Below, piece by piece: positions 9,016-18,004 of a DNA stretch of 64,000 bases. The translations under genes and the position numbers were made by a program. The notes under the pieces are model-generated. The model searched no databases. It was not told the DNA's origin and saw only the letters and a program-made list of their open reading frames with translations. The first letter of the stretch is position 1. Each line of letters starts with the position of its first letter. The DNA lies in NCBI RefSeq assembly GCF_900142105.1, contig NZ_FQZS01000004.1:179131-243130 (forward strand), given 5' to 3'. This DNA comes from Lutispora thermophila DSM 19022. Lineage in GTDB: Bacteria; Bacillota; Clostridia; Lutisporales; Lutisporaceae.

Positions 9016-10062
9016 ATGCTTACAAAAAGTTATAAAATTGTTCAACCAAAAAGATTTGAAATATATATAGACAATATTGAGCCAAAAGAAGATGACGCTA
9101 TAATAAAAATCGAGTATGCTGCAATTTGTAAAGCAGACATAAGATATTATTTAGGTAAAAGAGACATGAGAGTTTTAGATAAAAAATATCCTATGAGTTT
9201 ACTGCATGAAGCTGTTGGTATTGTAATAAAAGATTATTCTGGAAAATTTACTGTCGGTGAGAAAGTAGCTTTGGTTCCAAATATAGTTAGCAATTGCATG
9301 GAAGATAAATGTACTAATAAAGTGTGCTTGGATAATAAACTAGGACAAAATTATTGTCCTCGTGCATTATTCGCTTCAAGTAACTATAATGGTTTTTCTA
9401 GAAGTATAATAGCGTATCCTTCTAGTAATATTGTGAGAATTAACAATAATATTGACCTTTGTATAGCTGTATTTGCTGAACTTATATCGGTAGCAAATGC
9501 GGCAATTAGAAGAATAGATATAGATAAAAATGATAGAGTAGCTGTTTGGGGCGATGGGATATTAGGTTATATTCTGTGTTCAGTTTTACATAATATATAC
9601 GACGTGAATTTTACAGTAATTGGTAAACATGAAGAAAAATTAAAAGAATTCACAGCAGATAAATATATTTTGTTGGATGATGAGTATAAACTGACATCTA
9701 ATGTAGATATTGTTTTTGAATGTGTCGGCGGAAGCAATTCAGAAAATGCAATTAACCAAATTATTGATACTATTAATCCTGGAGGAAAAATAGTATTGGC
9801 AGGAGTTCCTGATAAAAATCCTAATATTGATGTTAGAAAAGTATTGGAGAAGGGGATTTCAATATATGGAGTAACAAGAAGTAATGTTAATGATTTTTAT
9901 AATGCGATATCACAGCTAGAAAATGATAATTTTTATAAGTGTATTTCAAAACTTTTTTTAGATGAATTGATAATAAACGATATCACAGATTACTATAAAG
10001 CTTTTGAAATGGAGATTTTAAACAGGAAATTAGGAAAAAATATTTTGAAGTTTAGATTTTGA
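9016..10062 (+). CDS. tarJ: ribulose-5-phosphate reductase (TarJ-like zinc alcohol dehydrogenase)
   Basis: A 348-residue medium-chain dehydrogenase predicted to reduce ribulose-5-phosphate to ribitol-5-phosphate with NADPH, feeding the cytidylyltransferase upstream. Visible features are the catalytic zinc region with Cys in AAICKADIRYY and His-Glu in MSLLHEAVG, a cysteine-containing structural-zinc-like loop (NCMEDKCTNKVC), and a Rossmann segment VAVWGDGILGYIL. ADIRYYLGKRD and PMSLLHEAVG are strongly TarJ-like. It begins at the base after tarI stops and uses GGAGAG from the tarI end. Confidence 0.82.
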   Translation: MLTKSYKIVQPKRFEIYIDNIEPKEDDAIIKIEYAAICKADIRYYLGKRDMRVLDKKYPMSLLHEAVGIVIKDYSGKFTVGEKVALVPNIVSNCMEDKCTNKVCLDNKLGQNYCPRALFASSNYNGFSRSIIAYPSSNIVRINNNIDLCIAVFAELISVANAAIRRIDIDKNDRVAVWGDGILGYILCSVLHNIYDVNFTVIGKHEEKLKEFTADKYILLDDEYKLTSNVDIVFECVGGSNSENAINQIIDTINPGGKIVLAGVPDKNPNIDVRKVLEKGISIYGVTRSNVNDFYNAISQLENDNFYKCISKLFLDELIINDITDYYKAFEMEILNRKLGKNILKFRF

Positions 10063-10079
10063 ATTTTGAGGGTAAAACA

Positions 10080-11450
10080 ATGAATCTTAAACAAGCATTT
10101 AAAGTAATAATTATTGATGGGCTATCTTTAATAATTGGAATATTGAATGGATTTTTTCTTCCTAAGATATTTAGTATTGATCAATATGCGTTTTACAAAT
10201 CTTATGGTCTTTATATTGCATATGCAGGAGCTTTTCATTTTGGTTTTTCTGATGGAATATATATTATGCTTGGTGGGAAAAAAGAAGACGAAGTTGATAA
10301 GAAAAAGATCAGGGGTTATTTTAATATCCTTATCAAAATTGAATTAGTAGTAATTATAATTTTACTACTACTTTATTTTACTATTATTAGAGAGAGAGAA
10401 TTCTTTTTATTTTTAATATATATTTTGCCTTTTCAGATAGTTCACTTTTTTAAACTATATTATAGGGCTATAGGGAAATTTGATTATTATTCTTTAATTC
10501 AAGGAATATTAATTTGTTTAAATTTTATTAGTACTGTTATAATAATTTTCTACATAAAAGCTCCTATTCCATATATTATTATGCAGACGATAGCATATAT
10601 AGTTATAGCAGCATTTTTAAGTAGTAAATTTTGTCGTAGTTATGTAAGCGCTGAAAAAATAAAAAAAGAAGAGATAAGGTATATTATAAAGTTAGGATTA
10701 TCAGTGATGATAGCAAACCTTATAGGTACTTTATTTTTTTCACTTGATAGATGGTTTATAAAATTACTTTATACTAAAGAAGAATTTGCCTATTATTCTT
10801 TTGCTGTTTCTATGATGAACATATTTATGAGTTTGCTAAGTTCATTGGTCATACTGTTTTATCCTTATTTTTCAAGAAATATTGATAATATATTAATAAG
10901 AAGAAAAATAAAATTATGGCTTATAATGATTTTATCATATGCTCCGATAGCTTATTATATATTACATCTTATTATTAACACATATATATCTAGTTATAAC
11001 AGAAGCATTGAAATTATAGGAATGTTATTACTATCAATTCCTTTTATGGGAATCATAAATGTGGTATACTCAAATCTTTACAAGGCTTTAAAAAATGTAA
11101 AGACTTATTTAAAAACTGTAGTAAAAATGTTTTTTGTTGCTTCCTTACTTAATACTATAGCATATTTACTGTTAGGAGATATGATAGGTATAGCCATAGC
11201 ATCATTAATTTCTTTTATAATATGGTATATATATTCATCAAAGGATTTTGCGGGATTAGAAATTGATTTAAAAGAATGTACATATTATATAATTTATATA
11301 GTTGTATATTTTGTATTAAAGATGAGTAATTTGAATCCTCTAATTTCATTAGTAATACATTTAGTAATTATAGTATTAACCCAAGCAGTTTTATACGGAG
11401 ATGAATTATTTGCTCTAATAAAAAAAATGATTTTTGTTTTTAAGCATTGA
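10080..11450 (+). CDS. polysaccharide flippase (Wzx-like, MOP superfamily)
   Basis: A 456-residue membrane protein with about 12 hydrophobic helices, and the layout of lipid-linked oligosaccharide flippases: an N-terminal GLSLIIGILNGFFLPKIF helix pair, a charged cytoplasmic loop (KKEDEVDKKK), and repeated long Ile/Phe/Tyr-rich helices. It would move the undecaprenyl-linked repeat unit across the membrane before polymerisation. The ATG at 10080 is chosen over a TTG at 10059 that overlaps tarJ; GAGGG sits 7-11 bases before it. Very AT-rich, like its neighbours. Confidence 0.8.
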   Translation: MNLKQAFKVIIIDGLSLIIGILNGFFLPKIFSIDQYAFYKSYGLYIAYAGAFHFGFSDGIYIMLGGKKEDEVDKKKIRGYFNILIKIELVVIIILLLLYFTIIREREFFLFLIYILPFQIVHFFKLYYRAIGKFDYYSLIQGILICLNFISTVIIIFYIKAPIPYIIMQTIAYIVIAAFLSSKFCRSYVSAEKIKKEEIRYIIKLGLSVMIANLIGTLFFSLDRWFIKLLYTKEEFAYYSFAVSMMNIFMSLLSSLVILFYPYFSRNIDNILIRRKIKLWLIMILSYAPIAYYILHLIINTYISSYNRSIEIIGMLLLSIPFMGIINVVYSNLYKALKNVKTYLKTVVKMFFVASLLNTIAYLLLGDMIGIAIASLISFIIWYIYSSKDFAGLEIDLKECTYYIIYIVVYFVLKMSNLNPLISLVIHLVIIVLTQAVLYGDELFALIKKMIFVFKH

Positions 11451-11461
11451 GAGGAAAAAAT

Positions 11462-12115
11462 ATGAAGAGAATATTAAGATATATTATAGCTTTGTTTTCT
11501 ATAGGAACTTATAAAAGCGTGTATAACTCTATTAAATTGTTTCCTGATGTTTTTTATAAGTTGCCAGTTAGAATTTTTGGTAAAAGTCTATTTAAATATA
11601 ATAAATCTTCACAAATTATTATAAAAGATAGATTATATATTGGTAGCCATATTACTGAGTTAAGCAACAAAAAGACTAGGGTAATAATTAGAGGAAATTC
11701 ATATTTAATTATAGATGGTAGAGTAGATATTGGGCCAGGGGTAAATATTATAGTAAATGATAATGCAAAGTTATATATAGGTGATAAAACATATATTGCT
11801 GCAGACAGTAAAATATACTCTTCAAAGAGTATACATATAGGGAATAACTGTGCATTATCTTGGGGGCTTAATATAATAGATAGTGATTTTCATATACTGA
11901 GTTATTGTGATAGAGAGCATGAAATGACATCTCCTATATATATAGAAGATAATGTATGGATTGGATGTAATGTAACTATATTAAAAGGAGTAAGAATTGG
12001 AGATGGTGCTGTCATAGGTGCAGGTTCAGTAGTAACAAGAGATATACCTAGTAACTGTGTAGCAGTTGGAAATCCTGCCAAAGTAGTACATGAAAATATT
12101 AAATGGGTTTTATAA
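11462..12115 (+). CDS. left-handed beta-helix acyltransferase (WbbJ-like)
   Basis: A 217-residue hexapeptide-repeat acyltransferase. The repeats ([LIV]-G-x4) run from about residue 55 on, and the end VWIGCNVTILKGVRIGDGAV, IGAGSVVTRDIPSN and VAVGNPAKVV is the standard maltose/galactoside O-acetyltransferase fold. It probably O-acetylates a capsular sugar with acetyl-CoA. The N-terminal 40 residues are hydrophobic and basic (a possible membrane contact). The ATG at 11462 follows GAGAGG; an upstream TTG at 11447 is less likely. It is the last gene before a strong terminator. Confidence 0.85.
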   Translation: MKRILRYIIALFSIGTYKSVYNSIKLFPDVFYKLPVRIFGKSLFKYNKSSQIIIKDRLYIGSHITELSNKKTRVIIRGNSYLIIDGRVDIGPGVNIIVNDNAKLYIGDKTYIAADSKIYSSKSIHIGNNCALSWGLNIIDSDFHILSYCDREHEMTSPIYIEDNVWIGCNVTILKGVRIGDGAVIGAGSVVTRDIPSNCVAVGNPAKVVHENIKWVL

Positions 12116-12214
12116 TAATTTTACTATTCCATTTGTGATATAAAGGAAAATATGAAAAAATTTATAAAATATTATTTAACAATAATTACAGAAGATAAAG
12201 TTAATTATCTTTTC

Positions 12215-12240
12215 GGCATGTGTAGACATGCCTTTTTATT
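12215..12240 (+). terminator. rho-independent terminator after the capsule operon
   Basis: A perfect 7-bp stem GGCATGT (12215-12221) and ACATGCC (12226-12232) with a GTAG loop, followed by TTTTT. It ends the transcript that includes the flippase and acyltransferase. Confidence 0.88.
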
Positions 12241-12283
12241 TAATTATATAATATAATAGAATGATTGTGAAAAGAGGAATGCT

Positions 12284-14158
12284 ATGGACAAAAAGCTAAA
12301 GAATGTTTTAGCATTCATATTGGATGCCATACTTATAAATATTTCCATTATGGTGGCATATTATCTACGCTTTGGAAGAAATCTTACCTTTAGCTATTTT
12401 CTTGTATACTTATATATGAGCCCTTTTGTCACAATAGGCAAAATAATGGTATTATACTATTTTGGCATGTATAAAAACATATGGAAGTATGCCGGGGTAG
12501 ATGAGATTGTAGATCTTTTCATGGCAGCTGCAGTAAGTAATGGTCTTGTAATTATAGCCATATACATGGGACGGCTTATGGTTCCCAGGAGCATTTATGC
12601 CATAGCTTTTTTTATAGATTTATTTCTTTTAGGTTTAAGCCGTTTTGGTACGAAAATATTTAAAAGAGTTAATATTTATGACATTGTATATTTCTTCAAG
12701 AAGGATAAAAGAAAAAGGGTTATGATAGTAGGTGCTGGTGAAGCAGGTAGTATACTCTTACAGGAGTATAAAAATAATAAAGATCTAAATATGAAGCCTG
12801 TATGTTTCATAGATGATGATCCGAAGAAAATAGGAAACAGAATAAGAGGTATACCTGTTGTAGGGAGCAGCAAAGATATAGCAGGATATGCTATAAGTAA
12901 CGATATAGATGAAATTGTAATAGCTATACCTTCCGCTAATAACCAAGATATAAAGAGGATTATTGAGGAATGTAACAAGACTCGCTGCACTATAAAGATT
13001 GTGCCTGATATAAGAGATATAAGAGAATTTCAAGGGGACATAAAGGAACTTTTGATAAAAAAAATAAGGAATATTGACGTGAATGATCTTCTGGGCCGCG
13101 ACAAGGTAAAACTGGATCAGAACATTGTATCTAAGTATTTAAATGGCAAAAGAGTTCTTATAACAGGTGGAGGAGGTTCTATAGGTTCAGAACTGGCAAG
13201 GCATATAGCTAGATTTAATCCATCATCTTTAATATTGGTGGATATCAGTGAAAACGGTCTTTTCGATATTCAAAATGAGATTTGCTATGATTATCCTAAT
13301 TTAGATGTAAGTTATATAATTGGTTCTGTCAGAGATCGAGAGCGTATGGGTAGTATATTTGTTGAGTATAAGCCTGAAATTGTGTTTCATGCAGCAGCTC
13401 ATAAGCATGTAACCTTTATGGAAGATGCACCGGGAGAGGCTGTAAAGAATAATGTACTAGGTACTTTGAATATTGTAAAGTTATGCGATGAGTGTGATGT
13501 AAAGAAATTTGTTCTCATATCTACTGATAAGGCAGTAAACCCTGCCAATATTATGGGCGCTAGCAAAAGGATTTGCGAGATGATGGTACAGGCATACAAC
13601 AGCATATCAAGTACAGAGTATGTAGCTGTGAGATTTGGAAATGTATTGGGGAGCAACGGCAGTGTGATACCCCTTTTCAAAAAGCAGATAGAGAGGGGAG
13701 GTCCCGTTACTGTCACCCATCCTGAGGTAATAAGGTATTTTATGACAGTATCAGAAGCGGTGCAATTGGTGCTTGAATCCGCTGCCATGGCAAAAGGCGG
13801 TGAGATATTTGTATTGGATATGGGAGAGCCTGTATCTATAGATAAATTGGCTAGAGATTTGATAAAACTTTCAGGATTCGAACCTGATAAGGATATTGAA
13901 ATCAAGTATATTGGCCTCAGACCGGGTGAAAAGCTATTTGAAGAGCTTCTGATTAATAAAAGTAAAATGAGAAAAACTTGTAATGAAAAGATTTATGTAG
14001 AAAAGTCTATGGAGTATGATATAAACGAGTTAATGAAATATATTAAGAAGATGGAACAGGTTGCAGATGTAGACAATGAAAAGGTAATATCATTAATAAA
14101 AGAACTTGTCCCTATATCAAATGGACAAGCAGAGAAACAGAAAGCAGGTGTAGTATGA
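12284..14158 (+). CDS. membrane-bound UDP-sugar 4,6-dehydratase (CapD/PglF type)
   Basis: A 624-residue protein. Four N-terminal membrane helices (residues about 8-115) are followed by a CoA-binding-like Rossmann domain with MIVGAGEAGSILLQEY, then the catalytic extended SDR domain with ITGGGGSIGSELARHI, STDKAVNP and IMGASK, where Met stands in place of the Tyr of YxxxK, as usual for this family. These enzymes convert UDP-GlcNAc to the UDP-4-keto-6-deoxy sugar used for di-N-acetylbacillosamine or 6-deoxy-amino sugars. A terminator lies just upstream, so it starts a second transcription unit with the epimerase and the sugar phosphotransferase. The next gene overlaps it by 4 bases. Confidence 0.88.
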   Translation: MDKKLKNVLAFILDAILINISIMVAYYLRFGRNLTFSYFLVYLYMSPFVTIGKIMVLYYFGMYKNIWKYAGVDEIVDLFMAAAVSNGLVIIAIYMGRLMVPRSIYAIAFFIDLFLLGLSRFGTKIFKRVNIYDIVYFFKKDKRKRVMIVGAGEAGSILLQEYKNNKDLNMKPVCFIDDDPKKIGNRIRGIPVVGSSKDIAGYAISNDIDEIVIAIPSANNQDIKRIIEECNKTRCTIKIVPDIRDIREFQGDIKELLIKKIRNIDVNDLLGRDKVKLDQNIVSKYLNGKRVLITGGGGSIGSELARHIARFNPSSLILVDISENGLFDIQNEICYDYPNLDVSYIIGSVRDRERMGSIFVEYKPEIVFHAAAHKHVTFMEDAPGEAVKNNVLGTLNIVKLCDECDVKKFVLISTDKAVNPANIMGASKRICEMMVQAYNSISSTEYVAVRFGNVLGSNGSVIPLFKKQIERGGPVTVTHPEVIRYFMTVSEAVQLVLESAAMAKGGEIFVLDMGEPVSIDKLARDLIKLSGFEPDKDIEIKYIGLRPGEKLFEELLINKSKMRKTCNEKIYVEKSMEYDINELMKYIKKMEQVADVDNEKVISLIKELVPISNGQAEKQKAGVV

Positions 14159-15078
14159 AAAAAGTATTGGTGACAGGAGGCGCTGGTTTTATTGGCTCTC
14201 ATGTGGTCGACAGAGTAATAGAAGAGGGACATGAAGTAGTAATATTAGATAACTTATCTACGGGCAAGGTGCAAAATATTAATGTTCATGCGAGGTTTTA
14301 TATTGCAGATATAAGGGATAAGGATATAGGGGATATATTTAAGATTGAGAAACCTGATATAGTGATTCATCATGCTGCTCAGATAGATGTTCAAAGATCT
14401 ATAAAGGAGCCTGCTTTTGATGGAGATATAAACATAATTGGTACTGTAAATATGCTGGAGAACTGTAGAAAGTTTGGTGTTGATAAATTTATATATGCTT
14501 CTTCTGCAGCAATATATGGTACGCCTGTATATTTGCCGGTGGATGAAAAACATAGTATTGAGCCGATATCATATTACGGTGTATCAAAGTATACACCTGA
14601 GCTGTACATAAAGGTATACAACTAGTTGTATGGCATAAAGTATACAATACTAAGATATGCAAATGTATATGGCATCAGGCAAGAGCCTAAAGGTGAAGGC
14701 GGTGTAATATCAATATTTCTGGATAAGATGCTAAGGGGAGAACAGCCTACCATATTTGGAGACGGATCAAATACTCGTGATTATACATATGTAGAAGATA
14801 TTGCTGAAGCCAATTTGAAAGCTTTATATCATGGGGATAATGAAATATTCAATATTGGGACAGGCAAGGCTACAGATCTTAATAGACTATTTGATATTAT
14901 GAAGAAATTGATAGGTTTCAAAGGTGACGCAATTTATGGTCCATTTAGACCGGGAGATATAAAAGATAGCTGTTTATGTAATGATAAAGCAGTTGGGTCT
15001 TTAAAATGGGAATGGAAATATTCCATTGAGAAAGGATTAGAAAAAACTATAAAATATTATAAGGAAAAGTATGTTTAA
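14155..15078 (+). pseudogene. NAD-dependent sugar epimerase split by one in-frame TAG
   Basis: The frame encodes a full-length GalE/WbpP-like SDR of about 307 residues except for a single TAG at 14623-14625. The first part has VTGGAGFIGSHVVDRVIEEG, the ASSAAIYG strand and YGVSK (the YxxxK active site). Translation stops after YIKVYN and the same frame resumes with LYGIKYTILRYANVYGIRQ, which is family sequence, with no base lost. One substitution (for example CAG, AAG or GAG to TAG) explains it. The second half alone lacks the NAD loop and active site, so the enzyme is dead unless the stop is suppressed. ATGA overlap with the upstream gene shows it belonged to that operon. Confidence 0.85.
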
Positions 15079-15128
15079 ACATGATATAATTAGCATGGTC
15101 ATATTTTTATTGGAGAAAGGGTATATCA

Positions 15129-16544
15129 ATGGGAAAGAATTATAAGAAAGATAGCAAATTATTTTATGGAATACAAATTATTGTTGACATCCTTCTTGTG
15201 AATCTTGGGTTTTATACTGCTTATCTATATAGGTTTGGAGGTCAGATGACAAGTGAGAATATAGATCCTTATTTAAATCTTATACCTTATATTTCACTGG
15301 CCGCCTTTATATTTTTTCATACATATGGTGTATTTAGATGGGCTTATAAGCCTTTAATTGACACCATATATTCAGTGTTTTTGTCTCTTGTTTTTATTGA
15401 AATAACAACAATGGCTATGACTTTCTTCAATAGAGGTTTTAGCTTCCCCAGAAGCATATTTTTTATATCATTTGTTATTCAGTTGATATATCTTTCTATT
15501 TGGAAATTTATTATTCACAAAGTATATTATATGATTTACAAGAAGAAAAGAGTTTTAATATTGGCAGATGAATCTGATTCCAGTGAAATTGCAAAGAAGA
15601 TAATTTTGGAAGGGAAATACCAATTTGAAATAAAGTACATATGTGAAACAGTAAATGATAATATATATAAACTTATTGAAGATATCGATGTTGTAATTAT
15701 CGGGCCAAAGATTGACAGCAAAATAAAGGAAAAAATTATATCTAAGTGCATAGGCCTCAACAAAATAATATATATTGTTCCCGAATTATTTGAGATCACA
15801 TTATCCAATGCTAAATTGACTCAGATAGACGATATACCAGCTTTTTATATAGAGAATATTTATTTGTCACAGGAGCAGAGGATACTAAAGAGAACTTTTG
15901 ATATTATTGTATCTTTGATTGGTATTGTGATATCATCACCTATAATGCTTGCATGTTATATTTTGATTCGCATTTATGATCATGGACCCGCCATATACTC
16001 TCAAGAAAGGGTTACCAGGAACAACAAGAAGTTTAAGCTGTATAAGTTTAGAACCATGGTTGTGAATGCTGAGAGGCTTACAGGACCGGTGCTTGCTAGT
16101 GATAAGGATGATAGAATAACTCCTATAGGTGCTGTGTTGAGATCAACTCGATTGGATGAATTACCTCAATTATTCAATGTGCTTAAGGGTGATATGAGTA
16201 TTGTAGGACCGAGACCAGAGAGACAGTTTTTTATAGATCAGTTTAAGCAGTACATACCAGATTTTGAGTACAGATTGACTGTTAAAGCCGGTATAACAGG
16301 ATTGGCTCAAGTACTGGGCAAGTATTCAACTACCCCAGAAGACAAGCTTAGATATGATTTACTGTACATAAGAAACTATTCATTTATATTGGATTTGAGG
16401 ATTATATTGCAGACCATAAAGATTATGTTTATGAAGAGCAGTTCACAAGGTCTGAAAAAGGAAAAGTCCGTAGAAGAAATTTTAAAAAGCATGGATTACA
16501 ATGTTTATAAAGAAGTTGGCGTTACAAGGTTGGAGAAGGTGTAG
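15129..16544 (+). CDS. undecaprenyl-phosphate sugar phosphotransferase (initiating enzyme)
   Basis: Starts each capsular repeat by moving a sugar-1-phosphate from a UDP-sugar to undecaprenyl phosphate. It has 471 residues: four or five N-terminal helices (about 12-130), a nucleotide-binding-like middle, a further helix (RTFDIIVSLIGIVISSPIML), then the catalytic bacterial sugar transferase domain with KLYKFRTM, STRLDELPQLFNVLKGDMS and IVGPRPERQFF. The 'DELPQL' and 'GPRPE' motifs are diagnostic of the WbaP/CpsE polyisoprenyl-phosphate hexose transferase family. GGAGAAAGGG precedes the ATG. Confidence 0.92.
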   Translation: MGKNYKKDSKLFYGIQIIVDILLVNLGFYTAYLYRFGGQMTSENIDPYLNLIPYISLAAFIFFHTYGVFRWAYKPLIDTIYSVFLSLVFIEITTMAMTFFNRGFSFPRSIFFISFVIQLIYLSIWKFIIHKVYYMIYKKKRVLILADESDSSEIAKKIILEGKYQFEIKYICETVNDNIYKLIEDIDVVIIGPKIDSKIKEKIISKCIGLNKIIYIVPELFEITLSNAKLTQIDDIPAFYIENIYLSQEQRILKRTFDIIVSLIGIVISSPIMLACYILIRIYDHGPAIYSQERVTRNNKKFKLYKFRTMVVNAERLTGPVLASDKDDRITPIGAVLRSTRLDELPQLFNVLKGDMSIVGPRPERQFFIDQFKQYIPDFEYRLTVKAGITGLAQVLGKYSTTPEDKLRYDLLYIRNYSFILDLRIILQTIKIMFMKSSSQGLKKEKSVEEILKSMDYNVYKEVGVTRLEKV

Positions 16545-16842
16545 GGGATTCACGGCGATTATAGGCAAAATTAGACATTTAATTTGCTTAGATATATGGA
16601 TAACAGTACAAAAAGAAAAATAAAAATGTAGAATGATTTTATATAAACCTGTGAAAAAGTCTGCCAAAAAAATAATTAGACAGCTTTCTATGATAAAACA
16701 AAAATTATAGAAGGTTGTTTTTTTATGGCAAAAAGAAAAAGAGAACCAATTTTTAGTGTAAATTATTATTGACATAAATACGTAACATAAAAATTGATAA
16801 TACTCATATAATGTAATATAATTATAACAAGGAGGTATTTGT
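16545..16842. other. intergenic region between capsule locus and XRE cassette
   Basis: No gene seen. It contains the terminator at 16680-16724. Further on there is a TTGACA at 16769-16774 and a TATAAT at 16807-16812, but their spacing (32 bases) is not that of a single sigma-A promoter, so the start point is left open. GGAGG at 16831-16835 is the ribosome binding site of the XRE gene. Confidence 0.4.
16680..16724 (+). terminator. rho-independent terminator
   Basis: A 15-bp stem with three G-U pairs: arms 16680-16694 and 16704-16718, 9-base A-rich loop, then a run of six or more T. It insulates the capsule operon from the XRE cassette. Confidence 0.75.
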
Positions 16843-17199
16843 ATGAGTTATGCTTTAGGCAGCAGAATTAAAGAACTGCGTACAAATCATAAGATTAGTC
16901 AAGAGCAGATGGCAGAAGTTTTAGGAACAACAAGGCAAAGATATTCTCGTATAGAAAATGGTCAGGTTGATATTTCTTTTGTGATGATAAAAAAAATAGC
17001 TAATTATCTTGGGATACCGATGTCTCAAATAACCAGTGCAGAGGAAGAAAAAAAGGAGCTTGTTACTTTTTTTAGGGAAAAATCCAGCAGCGAAAATGTA
17101 TTGAATTGCGTTGCTAAAATAGAAGAAATATTAAGGGCTTTTAAAGCCCATGAAAAGTTGTATTATCAAATGAGGATGCGTGATGGATTTGTGGATTGA
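16843..17199 (+). CDS. XRE-family regulator / antitoxin-like protein
   Basis: A 118-residue protein with an N-terminal helix-turn-helix of the Cro/C1 type (LGSRIKELRTNHKISQEQMA, then TTRQRYSRIENG, to about residue 60), followed by a helical tail. It is the first gene of a compact three-gene operon: the next frame starts inside its 3' end. XRE next to an ImmA/IrrE protease (COG2856) is an established pairing in toxin-antitoxin-like and mobile element control modules, in which the protease cleaves the repressor. It probably represses its own promoter. Confidence 0.85.
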   Translation: MSYALGSRIKELRTNHKISQEQMAEVLGTTRQRYSRIENGQVDISFVMIKKIANYLGIPMSQITSAEEEKKELVTFFREKSSSENVLNCVAKIEEILRAFKAHEKLYYQMRMRDGFVD

Positions 17200-18004
17200 T
17201 AAGACAGAAATAGAAGATAGGGCATTAAAAGTAAGGCAAGAGCACAATATCCAAACTTATGGCATCAAAGATATATTTAGCATGATAGAACAGAGAGGTA
17301 TTGATCTGATAAGGTATCCATTCGGGAAAAATGAGTTATTAGGATTTTCCACTGTATTTGAAGGAAAAAAGATAATTGTGTCAAACTCATCTGAAATAAT
17401 AGCAAGAGAAATTTATACTATAGCACACGAGCTAGGTCATATCATATACGATTTTGAAGATAAAAATCATGATGTAAAAATAGATGTTGATATAGATGAA
17501 GAAAGTGAAGATATTTCAGAAAGCAGGGCTTATTATTTTGCCAATTGCCTTTTAATGCCGGAACAACAGCTTATGATGTTCATAAAATATGTTTTAAATA
17601 AAACATCCAGAGAGCTACGTGCGTTAGATATTGTCAGAATACAATTAGAATTTCAAGTTAGTTATGCAGCAGCAGTAAAAAGATTACACGAAATAGGTTT
17701 TATATCTACCAGCCATAAAAGTGAACTTTTTAATGAAAGAAGTCGTATAACTTCTAATTCCCTGTTTAAAATGATTGAAGCCGATGAGAAATTATTGAAA
17801 TCAACAGATGTAATAAAAGTACCGTCAAAATATTATGAATTTGTAATTAGCAATTATGAAAATGGCTATATTCCTTTTTCCAGTTTGCAGAAGACTCTTG
17901 CTCTTATAGGTATCGATGCAGAAATATTCAAGAAAGAAGAACAGAATGAAGAAAAGAATGGAGAGCAGCTAGATATAGATGATGTATTTGAGGAGTTCAA
18001 ATGA
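17183..18004 (+). CDS. ImmA/IrrE-family zinc metallopeptidase
   Basis: A 273-residue cytosolic protease. The zinc motif HELGH is at residues 82-86 in the context YTIAHELGHIIYDF, and ESRAYYFANCLLMP gives the third ligand (about E113). The region after residue 180 is helical and ends in an acidic tail. Known members (ImmA of ICEBs1, IrrE of Deinococcus) cut XRE-type repressors, so the likely substrate is the upstream regulator. The ATG at 17183 is preceded by GAGG and overlaps the XRE gene by 17 bases; a GTG one codon earlier is possible. The 3' end overlaps the next gene by 4 bases. Confidence 0.88.
   Translation: MDLWIDKTEIEDRALKVRQEHNIQTYGIKDIFSMIEQRGIDLIRYPFGKNELLGFSTVFEGKKIIVSNSSEIIAREIYTIAHELGHIIYDFEDKNHDVKIDVDIDEESEDISESRAYYFANCLLMPEQQLMMFIKYVLNKTSRELRALDIVRIQLEFQVSYAAAVKRLHEIGFISTSHKSELFNERSRITSNSLFKMIEADEKLLKSTDVIKVPSKYYEFVISNYENGYIPFSSLQKTLALIGIDAEIFKKEEQNEEKNGEQLDIDDVFEEFK

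Noticed and set aside
13399..13905. 168-residue open frame on the minus strand inside the CapD-type gene
   Set aside because: Opposite a strongly conserved SDR domain; no start signal; composition is that of an antisense shadow.
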